The notes: generated by a model from the letters alone, not told the origin. A stretch of DNA of 64,000 nt from Pandoraea thiooxydans (GCF_001931675.1 NZ_CP014839.1:3348001-3412000), one strand, 5' to 3'. Positions 34,748 through 44,735 are shown, numbered from the stretch's first letter. A program made the numbers and translations.

Positions 34748-37052
34748 AGTTGGTGAATCGAGAAGGAATCGGTGTCGGTGTCTGAGGCGCGTAGCCTGGT
34801 ATCGCCTGTTGGAACGCCCGTGTCACGCTGGTGCCGGTCTTCGACAGGCCTTTCAGTTCGAGTTGAGCGAAAACCCCGGTGTTCGATGTATTGAGACTCG
34901 TGGTGTAGCGCTGGAAAGCGATCCGGAACGCCCAGCAATCGGCATCATACTCGAAACCCGCCAGCGCATCGACGACGTTATGCGTATTGGGCGCGTAAGT
35001 GACGCTGCCGGCCAGGCCAATCCGGCGCGTCAGCGGCCACTGCGCCGAGAGCTGGATCTGGTCGACTTCGGTGTTGTTGAGCAGCGGCGAGACCGGCAGG
35101 TAGTGGTAATACGCATTGAACACACGGCGCCCACCCGGACGCCAGGTCAAGCCGACGTCGGTCTGGTTGACCTGACGGGTGTTCGGGCTGTACTGCAGGT
35201 CGGAGGTGAATTGCCAGTTATAGGGCAATTGCGTCGACGCGCCGACCACCACATCCGACATGGTCGAGTCGTCGGGCTCGCCGCCGGGCAGCAGGGTCAC
35301 CCGCGAGGGCCGGAAGTTATAGCGTTGCGCGATCACGAAGCGGGCCAACTCGGCACCGGTATCGGCATTGATGAAGCGCGAGGTCACACCCACCGTGATG
35401 CGGTTGGCGTCGGAGATCCGGTCGTTGCCGACAAAGGAGTTCTCGCTGAAGATCTCCGCCATATTGAAATTGGCCGCGGACGTATCGAACAGCGGAATCG
35501 CGTCCTGATTGCGGTACGGCGTGTACACATAGAACAGTCTCGGCTCGAGCGTCTGAATCAGGTTCAGGCCGAACCAGTGCAGATTGCGTTCGAAGTCGAG
35601 TCCGGTGTCGAAACTGAGGGTCGGCACCGTGCGGTTGATGTTGTTCGGCACGCCGGATGCCAGATTACTGATCTGATACGAGGTCGCGTTGAAGATGACC
35701 TTCGGGATCGCGTAGTAGCCCGGTGTCAGGAACGGATAACTGACTGTCGCCTTGGAGTAGATCCGTTGGCCGTCCGGTTGCGAGGCGGACGGCGTCGGCA
35801 TGCGGAAATTCGTGTAATCGTTGACGACGTTGATGTCGAACCCATGCCAATCGTACTTGTTATATGTCGCCTGAAACTCCGGCTTGATGTCGTACGGCGG
35901 CGCATTCGGCGCAAGCGTCTGATAATCGAGCACCTGCGTCATGAACGACCAGCCGCCGATTCCCCAAGACAGGCCCGCCTGCTGCGTGTATTGGCTGGTC
36001 ACGCCATACTGGAAGTTATTCGCGCCGAAGTCCTGCGGGTACGTCGAATCCGATACCCTGGTGTAATTGACAAAGGCGCGCACGCCGAACGGCAGAGTCT
36101 GGTTGTGTTGCAGCGAGTACAAATACCGGTTGGTGCCGGTCAGGTGGTCGTTATTCAGGTACTCGATATGGAACTTGCCCGCGTAGGTCGGCTCGAGATA
36201 GCGGAATTCGGTGTTCCACTGGATGCCTCGCTTGGTCAGGATACGCGGCGCAAAGGTCAAATCGCGGTTCGGTGCGATATTGAAATAGTACGGCTGCATG
36301 AACTCGAACCCGCTGGTCGAGCTCTGCCCGAAAGTCGGCGGCAGCAACCCCGAGCGGCGCGCGCTGGTGAGCGGGAACGTCAGGTAGGGGCTGGCGAGAA
36401 TCGGGACATGCTGAAAGAACAGCACGCCGTTATATGCGGTGCCCACGCCTCGGTCGGTATCGAAATCCATTTCCTTGGCGCGGAAATACCAGGCCGGATC
36501 CTTCTGGCAACTGCAGCCGGAATAGGTGCCGTCGGTCACCTTGATCTGAGTCTGATCGGCGATATCGATGCGCTTTGCCTTGCCGCCGCCATTGGTCGCG
36601 CCGATATGGTACGACGGCGTGAGCATGAAACCGTCGCCGGCATCCAGATGAAGACTCGCTTGCGGCCCGATAAAGCGGTTGCCGTTGTCGGTCAGCCGCA
36701 CGCTGCCGGTGGCGCGAACCACGTCGCTGTCCTCGTCGTAATGAATGTGATCTGCCTTGACCACCGAGCGATAGTGCCGCATCTGCGCGGCGCCTTCGAG
36801 CGTGACGTCCTGGTCGACATGCCCCTGGGCACTGTCGCTCTTGGTGAAAATCGCCACGCCCTGGTTCGGCCCCAGGGAGAAGTCCTGCAATGCCGGCACG
36901 CTCTGCAGTTGCAGACCGCCGGCGCCCGCCACCACGGGCGGCGTCATTTCCTGCGCGACGGCGTGTGCGGCCCACCACCCCGGCAAGGACAGCAGCAGCA
37001 CGAGCGGTTTCAGCCTCAGCCCCAAGGGCGAATAAGTGGATCTAGGCGGCAT
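34740..37052 (-). CDS. lptD: LPS-assembly outer-membrane protein LptD
   Basis: A 770-residue outer-membrane protein that inserts lipopolysaccharide into the outer leaflet together with LptE, encoded at 47083-47568. A signal peptide ends near AHAVAQ. The N-terminal OstA-like domain (about 60-190, VTLEGAAQMRHYRSVVKAD) is followed by the 26-strand barrel with aromatic-rich segments up to the end. Visible cysteines are C180 and C182 (SGCSCQ) and one near residue 715 (DADCWAF); E. coli has two adjacent cysteines there and an additional one near the N-terminus. First gene of lptD-surA-pdxA-ksgA, divergent from amgK. Confidence 0.95.
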   Translation of the reverse strand: MPPRSTYSPLGLRLKPLVLLLSLPGWWAAHAVAQEMTPPVVAGAGGLQLQSVPALQDFSLGPNQGVAIFTKSDSAQGHVDQDVTLEGAAQMRHYRSVVKADHIHYDEDSDVVRATGSVRLTDNGNRFIGPQASLHLDAGDGFMLTPSYHIGATNGGGKAKRIDIADQTQIKVTDGTYSGCSCQKDPAWYFRAKEMDFDTDRGVGTAYNGVLFFQHVPILASPYLTFPLTSARRSGLLPPTFGQSSTSGFEFMQPYYFNIAPNRDLTFAPRILTKRGIQWNTEFRYLEPTYAGKFHIEYLNNDHLTGTNRYLYSLQHNQTLPFGVRAFVNYTRVSDSTYPQDFGANNFQYGVTSQYTQQAGLSWGIGGWSFMTQVLDYQTLAPNAPPYDIKPEFQATYNKYDWHGFDINVVNDYTNFRMPTPSASQPDGQRIYSKATVSYPFLTPGYYAIPKVIFNATSYQISNLASGVPNNINRTVPTLSFDTGLDFERNLHWFGLNLIQTLEPRLFYVYTPYRNQDAIPLFDTSAANFNMAEIFSENSFVGNDRISDANRITVGVTSRFINADTGAELARFVIAQRYNFRPSRVTLLPGGEPDDSTMSDVVVGASTQLPYNWQFTSDLQYSPNTRQVNQTDVGLTWRPGGRRVFNAYYHYLPVSPLLNNTEVDQIQLSAQWPLTRRIGLAGSVTYAPNTHNVVDALAGFEYDADCWAFRIAFQRYTTSLNTSNTGVFAQLELKGLSKTGTSVTRAFQQAIPGYAPQTPTPIPSRFTNYE

Positions 37053-37216
37053 GAATGCAAATGGCGAGACAACCAGGGCGCCACCTGCAGGCGGCCAAAT
37101 TCGCGTCCGATACGGTCTGGGCCGGAACGGGCGAAGCGGTCGGTCGGGTTCGAGAAGTAGGGTGTTTGGAAAACATCATCGGGTATTATATGGCAAGACG
37201 TTTTCACCCCCACATC

Positions 37217-38281
37217 ATGACCGCACTTCCTGCCACCGCGACTCCCGATCCGCTCGCGCAAGCCCACGCCGAAGCACGCCAGGCCGCTCTCGAACACTGG
37301 CTGGCCGAGGTCAAGGCACCTTTCGCACTCGACCTCGCCACCGTCGCGCCAGCCTCGGTCGATGCAAGCTTTCGCCGTTATTTCCGTGTCGCCAGCGCTT
37401 CGCCCGCGCACCCGACCCTGATCGTCATGGATGCGCCGCCCCCTCAGGAGGATTGCCGGCCGTTCGTCCATGTGAGCGGACTGCTGCACGAGGCGGGCCT
37501 GAACTCCCCCAGAATACTGGCGCAAGACCTGACCCAAGGTTTCCTGCTTCTGAGCGACCTGGGGCGGTCCACCTACCTGGACGTGCTCGACGAGCATAAC
37601 GCCACGCGGCTGTATCGCGCCGCCTTCGACGCGCTGATCGCCTGGCAGCTTGCCAGCCGGCCGGGTCAGCTGCCGCCGTATGACAAGGCCCTGCTGCAGC
37701 GCGAACTGGATCTGTTTCCGACCTGGTACATCGAGCGCCATCTGAACATGGCTTTGTCGCCATCGCAGCAGGAGGTACTGGCCCAAACCAATACCTTGCT
37801 GATCGACAGCGCGCTGGCGCAGCCGCAGGTCTATGTGCACCGCGACTACATGCCGCGCAACCTGATGGTGAGCGAGCCTAACCCGGGCATCCTGGATTTC
37901 CAGGACGCCGTGTACGGCCCGCTGACCTACGATGTCATCTCGTTGTTGCGCGATGCATTCATCAGCTGGGAGGAAGACCTGCAACTCGATTGGCTGATTC
38001 ACTACTGGGAAAACGCCAAACGTGCGGGCTTGCCGGTGCGGCAGGATTTCGGCGAGTTCTACCAGGAATGCGAGTGGATGGGCCTGCAGCGCCATCTTAA
38101 AGTGCTCGGCATTTTCGCGCGAATTCAGTATCGCGACGGCAAACCGCGGTATCTGGCAGACACGCCGCGCTTCCTGCAGTACGCGCACAAAGTGGCCGCG
38201 CGCTACCGCCCGCTGCACCCACTCGCCCGCCTGCTCGATACGCTCGACGGCAAGAGCGCGGCCGTCGGCTATACGTTCTGA
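37217..38281 (+). CDS. amgK: Anomeric MurNAc/GlcNAc kinase
   Basis: A 354-residue aminoglycoside-phosphotransferase-like kinase that phosphorylates MurNAc (and GlcNAc) at the anomeric position in the cell-wall recycling route of Pseudomonas and relatives. The catalytic loop VHRDYMPRNLM and the metal-binding ILDFQDAVYGP are intact; the P-loop-like N-lobe includes FRRYFRV. ATG 37217 (MTALPATATPD) is chosen; an ATG at 37190 is possible. It is followed three bases later by murU, the next enzyme of the route, which strongly supports the assignment. Divergent from lptD with a 164-base gap. Confidence 0.9.
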   Translation: MTALPATATPDPLAQAHAEARQAALEHWLAEVKAPFALDLATVAPASVDASFRRYFRVASASPAHPTLIVMDAPPPQEDCRPFVHVSGLLHEAGLNSPRILAQDLTQGFLLLSDLGRSTYLDVLDEHNATRLYRAAFDALIAWQLASRPGQLPPYDKALLQRELDLFPTWYIERHLNMALSPSQQEVLAQTNTLLIDSALAQPQVYVHRDYMPRNLMVSEPNPGILDFQDAVYGPLTYDVISLLRDAFISWEEDLQLDWLIHYWENAKRAGLPVRQDFGEFYQECEWMGLQRHLKVLGIFARIQYRDGKPRYLADTPRFLQYAHKVAARYRPLHPLARLLDTLDGKSAAVGYTF

Positions 38282-38284
38282 TCG

Positions 38285-39019
38285 ATGAAAGCGATGATTT
38301 TCGCGGCCGGGCGCGGCGATCGCATGCGCCCGCTCACCGACACCACGCCAAAACCGTTGCTGTGCGCCGGCGGCAAGCCCCTGATCGTCTGGCAGATCGA
38401 GCAACTGGCCGCCGCCGGCTTCGAGCGCATCGTGATCAATCACGCGTGGCTCGGCCAGCAGATCGAGGATACGTTGGGCGACGGCCGGCGCTTTGGCGTG
38501 CGAATCGACTATTCCGCCGAGAGTGAAGCGCTCGAGACAGCCGGCGGCATCGCCCACGCGCGCGAGCTGCTCAGTGGCGAAGGCGACATCTTCCTCGCCG
38601 TCAGCGGCGACATCCACACCGATTACGATTACGCACGCCTGCGCCGGCACGCCGAGCGCCTCGGCGAGCGCGCCGAACCCGGCATGCACCTGGTGATGGT
38701 GCCCAACCCGCCGTTTCACCCCGAAGGCGACTTTGCGCTGTGCGACGGGCGCCTGTCGCTCGACCCCGCCCTGGCATCGCAGCGACTGACCTTCGGCAAC
38801 ATCGGCCTGTACGACCTGCGCCTGTTCGATGCCATGGCCCCGGGCACGCGACAAGCGATGACGCCGTTCTACCATGCCAGTATTGCCGCAGGCACGGCCA
38901 GCGGCGAATGCTGGCGCGGCGCGTGGGACAATATCGGCACGCCCGCGCAACTGGCCGCCCTCGACCGGCGCCTGAGCGCTGCCGGCAACCCATCGCCAGC
39001 AGCGCTAGAATTGCCCTGA
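38285..39019 (+). CDS. murU: N-acetylmuramate alpha-1-phosphate uridylyltransferase
   Basis: A 244-residue nucleotidyltransferase that converts MurNAc-1-phosphate and UTP to UDP-MurNAc, allowing recycling that bypasses de novo MurA/MurB synthesis and so reduces dependence on the fosfomycin target. The nucleotide-binding motif is MKAMIFAAGRGDRMRPLTD followed by TPKPLL; the Asp of SGDIHTDYD is the likely metal ligand. The gene starts three bases after amgK. The sequence also resembles other sugar-phosphate nucleotidyltransferases, but the amgK neighbour settles the role. Confidence 0.9.
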   Translation: MKAMIFAAGRGDRMRPLTDTTPKPLLCAGGKPLIVWQIEQLAAAGFERIVINHAWLGQQIEDTLGDGRRFGVRIDYSAESEALETAGGIAHARELLSGEGDIFLAVSGDIHTDYDYARLRRHAERLGERAEPGMHLVMVPNPPFHPEGDFALCDGRLSLDPALASQRLTFGNIGLYDLRLFDAMAPGTRQAMTPFYHASIAAGTASGECWRGAWDNIGTPAQLAALDRRLSAAGNPSPAALELP

Positions 39020-39064
39020 GTTGCAGCGCTTCCCATTTACGCACGCCAATCCACCGGACTATTC

Positions 39065-40408
39065 ATGGACGCCCTTCGATATCGTCAACGCCGCGAGCAG
39101 ATTTTCGATCACATGACGCGCCTGGGCGGCGGTGTCGCCATCCTCCCGACAGCCCCGGAAGCCACGCGCAATCGCGACAGTGACTTCCCCTATCGGCACG
39201 ACAGTTATTTTTACTACCTGAGCGGTTTTGGCGAGCCCGAGTCGGTACTGGTGCTCGACAGCCGCAATCGCACGGCGACCCTGTTCTGCCGGCCCAAAAA
39301 CGAAGAACGGGAAATTTGGGATGGGTTCCGGTACGGGCCCGACGCCGCGCGCGAGACCTTCGGCTTCGACGCGGCCTACCCGATCGATGTGCTCGACGAG
39401 CGCATCGCAGTCATGCTCGCGGATGCGACTGCGCTGTTCTATCCGCTCGGTACATCCGCGCGCTTCGACCGGCAGGTGCGTCATTGGCTTGCCGCGGTAC
39501 GCGCCCAGGCCCGCGCCGGGGTCAGCGCCCCATCCTCGGCGCATGACCTGTGCGCCGCGCTCGACGAGATGCGGCTGGTCAAGGATGCGGATGAACTGGC
39601 GATCATGCGCCGCGCCGGGCAAATTTCCGCGCAAGCCCACGTGCGTGCGATGCAAGCCTGCCGGCCGGGCATGCGCGAATATCAGCTCGAGGCCGAGCTG
39701 CTGTACGAATTCCGTCGGCACGGTTCACAGTCGCCCGCCTACACGTCGATTGTCGCGACCGGCGCAAACGCGTGCGTGTTGCACTACCGCGCGGGCGATA
39801 CCGAATGCCGCGACGGCGATCTGTGCCTGATCGACGCGGCCTGCGAACTCGACGGCTATGCGTCCGACATTACCCGGACCTTCCCCGTCAACGGCCGTTT
39901 CAGCGCGCCGCAGCGCGAACTCTACGATCTGGTGCTGGCCGCCCAGCAGGCCGCCATCGACGCCACGCGCGCGGGAGTCAGCTTCAACGATCCGCACGAC
40001 GCCGCAGTGCGCGTGCTGACCCAGGGCATGCTCGACACCGGACTGCTGCCTCGCGACAAGCACGGCACGCTCGACGACGCGATCGCCAGCAAGGCCTACA
40101 CGCGCTTTTACATGCACCGCACCGGGCATTGGATCGGCATGGACGTGCACGATTGCGGCGACTACCGGGAGCCCGCAAGCGGCGGTCAGGCCGGCAGCGA
40201 GCGGCCTTCGCGCATCCTGAAAACCAACATGGCACTGACGGTCGAACCGGGCATCTACGTGCGGCCCGGGCCCGACGTGCCGGAGCGCTATTGGCGCATC
40301 GGCATTCGCATCGAAGACGATGCCGTGGTCACGCCGGCGGGCTGCGAACTGCTCACCCGCGACGTGCCCGTCAAGGCCGACGACATCGAGGCATTGATGC
40401 GGCAATGA
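39065..40408 (+). CDS. pepP: Xaa-Pro aminopeptidase (aminopeptidase P)
   Basis: A 447-residue metallopeptidase removing N-terminal residues next to proline. The N-terminal AMP_N domain (RREQIFDHM, FPYRHDSYFYYLSGF) precedes a pita-bread catalytic domain with metal ligands recognisable in IDAACELDGYASDITRTFP, HRTGHWIGMDVHD and TVEPGIYVRPG. Length is normal for PepP. The gene overlaps ubiH by four bases; the pepP-ubiH pairing is widespread in proteobacteria. Confidence 0.95.
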   Translation: MDALRYRQRREQIFDHMTRLGGGVAILPTAPEATRNRDSDFPYRHDSYFYYLSGFGEPESVLVLDSRNRTATLFCRPKNEEREIWDGFRYGPDAARETFGFDAAYPIDVLDERIAVMLADATALFYPLGTSARFDRQVRHWLAAVRAQARAGVSAPSSAHDLCAALDEMRLVKDADELAIMRRAGQISAQAHVRAMQACRPGMREYQLEAELLYEFRRHGSQSPAYTSIVATGANACVLHYRAGDTECRDGDLCLIDAACELDGYASDITRTFPVNGRFSAPQRELYDLVLAAQQAAIDATRAGVSFNDPHDAAVRVLTQGMLDTGLLPRDKHGTLDDAIASKAYTRFYMHRTGHWIGMDVHDCGDYREPASGGQAGSERPSRILKTNMALTVEPGIYVRPGPDVPERYWRIGIRIEDDAVVTPAGCELLTRDVPVKADDIEALMRQ

Positions 40409-41607
40409 CGCAGCCAGGCACGCCCCTCGCACAACCCGGAACATTCGATCTGGCGATCGTCGGTGCAGGCCCGGTCGGCGCCGCGCTGGCGCTGATGCTG
40501 GCGCAGCGCGCGCCCGCGCTGCGCATTGCACTGATCGATGCGCGCCGGCCGCCGCTGCAGTACGACGCCGATCCGCGGGCGCTGGCCCTCTCGCACGGCA
40601 GCCGCCTGTCGCTCGAGCGGCTGGGCGCATGGCCGTCCGGCCCGCGGGAAGCGACACCAATACAGCACATTCATGTATCGCAGCGTCGTCATTTCGGCCG
40701 CGTCGTGATCGACCATCTCGAGCACGGCGTGCCGGCCTTGGGATACGTGGTGCGCTACGGCACCGTCATGCGCGCGCTGGACGCGCGGCTCGACGCATTG
40801 CCGACCGAGACCTTCACGCATCTGCGGCAAACGCGCGCCACGGCGCATCGGCAGAACAGCGGCGCAGTCACGCTCACGCTCGAGCGGGATGCCGGGACGA
40901 CTACGTTGCGCGCCGCCCTGGCGATCAATGCCGAAGGCGGGCTTTTCTCGACCCAGCAGCAAAAGCCGCGCACCCGAGACTACCGGCAAAGTGCACTGGT
41001 GGCCTTCGTGACCTGCGACCGGCCGCTGCCGGCCTGGGCCTGGGAGCGCTTCACCGCCGAGGGACCACTTGCGCTGCTGCCGCTCGAAAACGGCTACTCG
41101 CTGGTCTGGTGCTGCTCGCCGGCGCTGGCCGAGCAGCGCCAGCAATTGCCCGACGACGCCTTCCTGACGGCCCTGAACGACGCCTTCGGTAGGCGGATGG
41201 GCCGCTTTACCAGCGTCAGCGGACGGGCGGTTTTCCCGCTTGGACTGAACGCCTTGCCGCATCTGGTCGAGGGCCGCATCGCCGCGATCGGTAACGCAGC
41301 ACAAACCCTGCATCCGGTGGCCGGACAAGGGCTGAACCTCGGTTTGCGCGATGCGTTCGCACTGACCGAGGCGATTTGCCGCACCTCGCCACCCGACGCA
41401 AGTCCGGCGGCGTTGGCGCGCTTCGCGCGGCAGCGCGCCATCGACCGTCAGCTGACGATCGGCCTGACCGACCTGCTGCCCCGGCTGTTTTCGAACGATG
41501 CGGCACCACTGGCGACCTTGCGCGGCCTGGCGTTGGCTGGGCTGGAACTGGTCCCCCCGCTCAAGACCGCCTTTGCGCGCCAGATGATGTTCGGCCAGCG
41601 GCGCTAG
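40405..41607 (+). CDS. ubiH: FAD-dependent ubiquinone-biosynthesis hydroxylase (UbiH family)
   Basis: A 400-residue flavin monooxygenase of the UbiH/UbiF/UbiI group, acting in ring hydroxylation of ubiquinone precursors. The FAD-binding signature DLAIVGAGPVGAALALML opens the protein, PRALALSHGSRLSLERLG follows, and the second FAD motif IGNAAQTLHPVAGQGLNLGL is near the end; it has GN where GD is more usual. ATG 40405 overlaps the pepP stop. Which ring position it hydroxylates cannot be decided from sequence alone; UbiH (C6) is favoured by linkage to pepP. Confidence 0.9.
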   Translation: MTQPGTPLAQPGTFDLAIVGAGPVGAALALMLAQRAPALRIALIDARRPPLQYDADPRALALSHGSRLSLERLGAWPSGPREATPIQHIHVSQRRHFGRVVIDHLEHGVPALGYVVRYGTVMRALDARLDALPTETFTHLRQTRATAHRQNSGAVTLTLERDAGTTTLRAALAINAEGGLFSTQQQKPRTRDYRQSALVAFVTCDRPLPAWAWERFTAEGPLALLPLENGYSLVWCCSPALAEQRQQLPDDAFLTALNDAFGRRMGRFTSVSGRAVFPLGLNALPHLVEGRIAAIGNAAQTLHPVAGQGLNLGLRDAFALTEAICRTSPPDASPAALARFARQRAIDRQLTIGLTDLLPRLFSNDAAPLATLRGLALAGLELVPPLKTAFARQMMFGQRR

Positions 41608-41778
41608 CCGTCCATACCGGACCCAGCGCGGCGGGTATCGCAAGCGGTCGGGCCGGGCCCGGTCAGGGTCCGCCGTCATTTTTCGTGCCAGGTAAAACCG
41701 CACATATCCCGCCAATTTGCCGGACGGGGGGTGTTTTTCGCAGTAAAATACAAACTTTTTCCCGGCTTTCTTCGCAAC

Positions 41779-42816
41779 GTGCGCATCGGCTCCCACGAAC
41801 TCCGCAACAACCTGTTCGTCGCCCCCATGGCGGGGGTGACGGATCGCCCTTTTCGTCAGTTGTGCAAGCGACTGGGGGCGGGTTATGCCGTGTCCGAGAT
41901 GGTCGCGTCGAACGCGCAATTGTGGAAAAGCGAAAAGACCCAGCGGCGCGCCAACCATGAAGGCGAAGTGGCGCCGATCGCCGTGCAGATCGCCGGCGCC
42001 GACCCGTCGATGCTGGCCGAGGCCGCGCGCTACAACGTCGATCGCGGCGCACAGATCATCGACATCAACATGGGGTGCCCGGCCAAGAAGGTCTGCAACG
42101 TGTATGCGGGCTCGGCGCTGCTGCAAAACGAGGAACTGGTCACGCGCATTCTCGAAGCGGTGGTCGGCGCGGTCGGTTGTGGGCCGAACGCCGTGCCGGT
42201 GACGCTGAAAATCCGTACCGGCTGGGACCGCGCGCACAAGAATGCGCTCAACATTGCGCATATCGCCGAAGCCAGCGGCATCAGCATGCTCACCGTGCAT
42301 GGCCGCACGCGCGCCGATCTGTACCACGGCGAAGCCGAATATGACACGATCGCCGCAGTCAAGGCCGCCGTGCGCATCCCGGTGGTGGCCAATGGCGATG
42401 TCGACTCGCCCGCCAAGGCCAGGCACGTGCTGAGCGTTACCGGCGCCGACGCGATCATGATCGGCCGGGCCGCGCAGGGTCGTCCCTGGCTTTTCCGCGA
42501 AATAGCTCATTACCTGGAAACCGGCGAGACCGGTCCGGCGCCGCGCGTGGATGAAATCCAGCAGATCATGAACGAGCACCTGCTCGATCATTACGCGTTT
42601 TATGGCGAATTCACCGGCGTGCGCACCGCGCGCAAGCATATCGCCTGGTACACGCGCGGGCTGCCGGGCGCGAATCTGTTCCGGCACCACATGAACACGC
42701 TCGACTCGAGCCAGGAGCAACTCGCTGCCGTCAATGAATTTTTCGAACAACAGAAGATGTACTCGGAGCATCTCTGTTACGAACAAGAATCTCCGAGGGA
42801 GCTTTTAGCCGCATGA
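41779..42816 (+). CDS. dusB: tRNA-dihydrouridine synthase B
   Basis: An FMN-dependent reductase making dihydrouridine in tRNA, 345 residues from GTG 41779 (VRIGSHELRNNLFVAPMAGVTDRPF). An earlier GTG at 41731 adds 16 residues, but a possible -10 box (TAAAAT, 41744-41749) lies between them, favouring the later start. The FMN/substrate motif APMAGVTDRPF and the catalytic Cys in NMGCPAKKVCN are present, with ANGDVDSP and IGRAAQGRPWLF. It overlaps fis by four bases; the dusB-fis operon is a strongly conserved arrangement, and dusB leader sequence is known to aid fis translation in enterobacteria. Confidence 0.94.
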   Translation: MRIGSHELRNNLFVAPMAGVTDRPFRQLCKRLGAGYAVSEMVASNAQLWKSEKTQRRANHEGEVAPIAVQIAGADPSMLAEAARYNVDRGAQIIDINMGCPAKKVCNVYAGSALLQNEELVTRILEAVVGAVGCGPNAVPVTLKIRTGWDRAHKNALNIAHIAEASGISMLTVHGRTRADLYHGEAEYDTIAAVKAAVRIPVVANGDVDSPAKARHVLSVTGADAIMIGRAAQGRPWLFREIAHYLETGETGPAPRVDEIQQIMNEHLLDHYAFYGEFTGVRTARKHIAWYTRGLPGANLFRHHMNTLDSSQEQLAAVNEFFEQQKMYSEHLCYEQESPRELLAA

Positions 42817-43046
42817 GCAAACACAACATCGAACAATGCGTGCGCGACAGTCTGGACTCGTATTTCCGCGATCTCGACGGCGCACATCCGCACGGGGTGT
42901 ATGAGATGGTGGTCTCGGTGGTCGAGAAGCCGCTGCTGGAATTCGTGCTGCACAAAGCCGACGGCAACCAGTCGCTGGCAGCCGAATACCTGGGCATCAA
43001 TCGCAACACGCTGCGCAAGAAGCTGCAACAGCACGGCTTGTTGTAA
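42813..43046 (+). CDS. fis: Nucleoid-associated DNA-binding protein Fis
   Basis: A 77-residue Fis protein, shorter than the 98 residues of E. coli as is common in betaproteobacteria. The C-terminal helix-turn-helix NQSLAAEYLGINRNTLRKKL is fully conserved; the region before it (YEMVVSVVEKPLLEFVL) forms the dimer helix. Fis bends DNA and regulates rRNA, recombination and supercoiling genes. It is translationally coupled to dusB, and purH follows after 30 bases. The N-terminal beta-hairpin arm of gamma-proteobacterial Fis appears reduced. Confidence 0.95.
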   Translation: MSKHNIEQCVRDSLDSYFRDLDGAHPHGVYEMVVSVVEKPLLEFVLHKADGNQSLAAEYLGINRNTLRKKLQQHGLL

Positions 43047-43076
43047 TCCCGTTATCCCGTCTCCTCCATTCCCGCC

Positions 43077-44642
43077 ATGATCAAGCAAGCCCTCATTTCC
43101 GTATCCGATAAATCCGGCATCGTCGAATTTGCCAAGTCGCTCGCCGCACTCGGCGTGTCGATCCTGTCCACCGGCGGCACCGCCAAACTGCTGTCCGAGG
43201 CGGGCCTCGAGGTCACCGAGGTGGCGGACTACACCGGCTTCCCGGAAATGCTCGACGGCCGCGTCAAAACCCTGCATCCCAAGGTGCATGGCGGCATTCT
43301 CGCGCGCCGCGATCTGCCCGAGCACATGGCCGCGCTGGCACAGCACGGCATTCCGACCATCGATCTGCTGGTGGTCAATCTGTATCCGTTCCAACAGACC
43401 ATCGCGAAACAGGAATGCTCGCTCGAGGAAGCGATCGAGAACATCGATATCGGCGGCCCGACCATGCTGCGCTCGGCCGCCAAGAACCACCGCGACGTCA
43501 CCGTGCTGGTCGATCCGGCCGATTACGCCGCCGTGCTCGACGAGATGCGAGCGGCCGGCAATACCGTCAGCTACGCCACCAATTTCCGCCTGGCGACCAA
43601 GGTATTCGCCCACACAGCGCAATACGACGGGGCGATTACGAATTACCTGACGAGCCTGGGCGAAGATCTGCAGCACACCCAGCGCCAAACCTACCCGGCC
43701 ACCCTCAACCTGCATTACAGCAAGGTGCAGGATCTGCGTTACGGCGAGAATCCGCACCAAAGCGCTGCCTTCTATCGCGATCTGGTGGCACCGGCCGGCG
43801 CGCTGGCGAACTACCGGCAACTGCAGGGCAAGGAGCTGTCGTACAACAACATTGCCGACTCGGACGCCGCCTGGGAATGCGTCAAAACCTTCGATCTGCC
43901 TGCCTGCGTCATCGTCAAGCATGCGAATCCGTGCGGCGTGGCGGTCGGAGCCAACGTAACCGAGGCCTACGGCAAGGCGCTGCAAACCGATCCCACCTCG
44001 GCCTTTGGCGGCATCATTGCCTTCAATGGCGAAGTCGACGAAGCGACGGCCCAGGCCGTCACTCAGCAGTTCGTCGAAGTGGTGCTCGCGCCGGCCTTCA
44101 GCGAGGCAGCTCGGCAGGTATTCGCCGCCAAGCAGAATGTGCGTTTGCTGGAAGTCCTGCTCGGCAGCGGCGCCAATGCTTTCGATTTCAAACGCGTCGG
44201 CGGCGGCTTGCTGGTGCAATCGCCCGACGCCAAGAATGTGCAACCCCATGAGTTGCGCGTAGTCACCAAGCGCCATCCGACGCCCAAGGAAATGGAGGAT
44301 CTGCTGTTTGCCTGGCGCGTGGCCAAATTCGTCAAATCGAATGCGATCGTGTTCTGCGGCAATGGCATGACGCTCGGAGTCGGCGCCGGCCAGATGAGCC
44401 GCGTGGATTCAGCCCGCATCGCCAGCATCAAGGCGCAGAACGCCGGCCTGTCGCTGACTGGGTCGGCGGTCGCCTCCGATGCGTTCTTCCCGTTCCGTGA
44501 TGGCCTGGACGTCGTGGTCGACGCCGGCGCGACATGCGTGATCCAGCCCGGCGGCTCGATGCGCGATGACATCGTCATCGCTGCGGCCGACGAGCGCAAT
44601 GTCGCGATGATCGTCACCGGCACACGGCACTTCCGTCACTGA
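43077..44642 (+). CDS. purH: Bifunctional AICAR formyltransferase / IMP cyclohydrolase
   Basis: A 521-residue enzyme for the last two steps of IMP synthesis. The N-terminal cyclohydrolase domain (MGS-like) includes [17 protein letters not shown] and STGGTAKLL; the C-terminal formyltransferase domain includes [29 protein letters not shown] and [11 protein letters not shown]. Length is standard. It follows dusB-fis and ends at a strong bidirectional intrinsic terminator. Confidence 0.97.
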   Translation: MIKQALISVSDKSGIVEFAKSLAALGVSILSTGGTAKLLSEAGLEVTEVADYTGFPEMLDGRVKTLHPKVHGGILARRDLPEHMAALAQHGIPTIDLLVVNLYPFQQTIAKQECSLEEAIENIDIGGPTMLRSAAKNHRDVTVLVDPADYAAVLDEMRAAGNTVSYATNFRLATKVFAHTAQYDGAITNYLTSLGEDLQHTQRQTYPATLNLHYSKVQDLRYGENPHQSAAFYRDLVAPAGALANYRQLQGKELSYNNIADSDAAWECVKTFDLPACVIVKHANPCGVAVGANVTEAYGKALQTDPTSAFGGIIAFNGEVDEATAQAVTQQFVEVVLAPAFSEAARQVFAAKQNVRLLEVLLGSGANAFDFKRVGGGLLVQSPDAKNVQPHELRVVTKRHPTPKEMEDLLFAWRVAKFVKSNAIVFCGNGMTLGVGAGQMSRVDSARIASIKAQNAGLSLTGSAVASDAFFPFRDGLDVVVDAGATCVIQPGGSMRDDIVIAAADERNVAMIVTGTRHFRH

Positions 44643-44660
44643 ACGCGGGGGCGCAATCAT

Positions 44661-44691
44661 GCAAAAGGCCGCACGATGTGCGGCCTTTTGC
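44661..44691. terminator. Bidirectional intrinsic terminator between purH and proA
   Basis: GCAAAAGGCCGCAC (44661-44674) pairs perfectly with GTGCGGCCTTTTGC (44678-44691) around loop GAT. A-run and T-run at the stem ends serve both strands, ending purH on plus and proA on minus. Confidence 0.9.
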
Positions 44692-44735
44692 GTTTCGGCA
44701 TCTCATTCGCGCATGGGCACGAGAGCCGGCTTTGC

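Noticed and set aside
34548-37160. Long plus-strand frame (870 codons) opposite surA and lptD
   Set aside because: Antisense shadow of two well-supported genes; no recognisable domain in the translation.
40288-42786. Very long open minus-strand frame (832 codons)
   Set aside because: It is antisense to pepP, ubiH and dusB, whose motifs are clear; long shadow frames are expected in GC-rich DNA.
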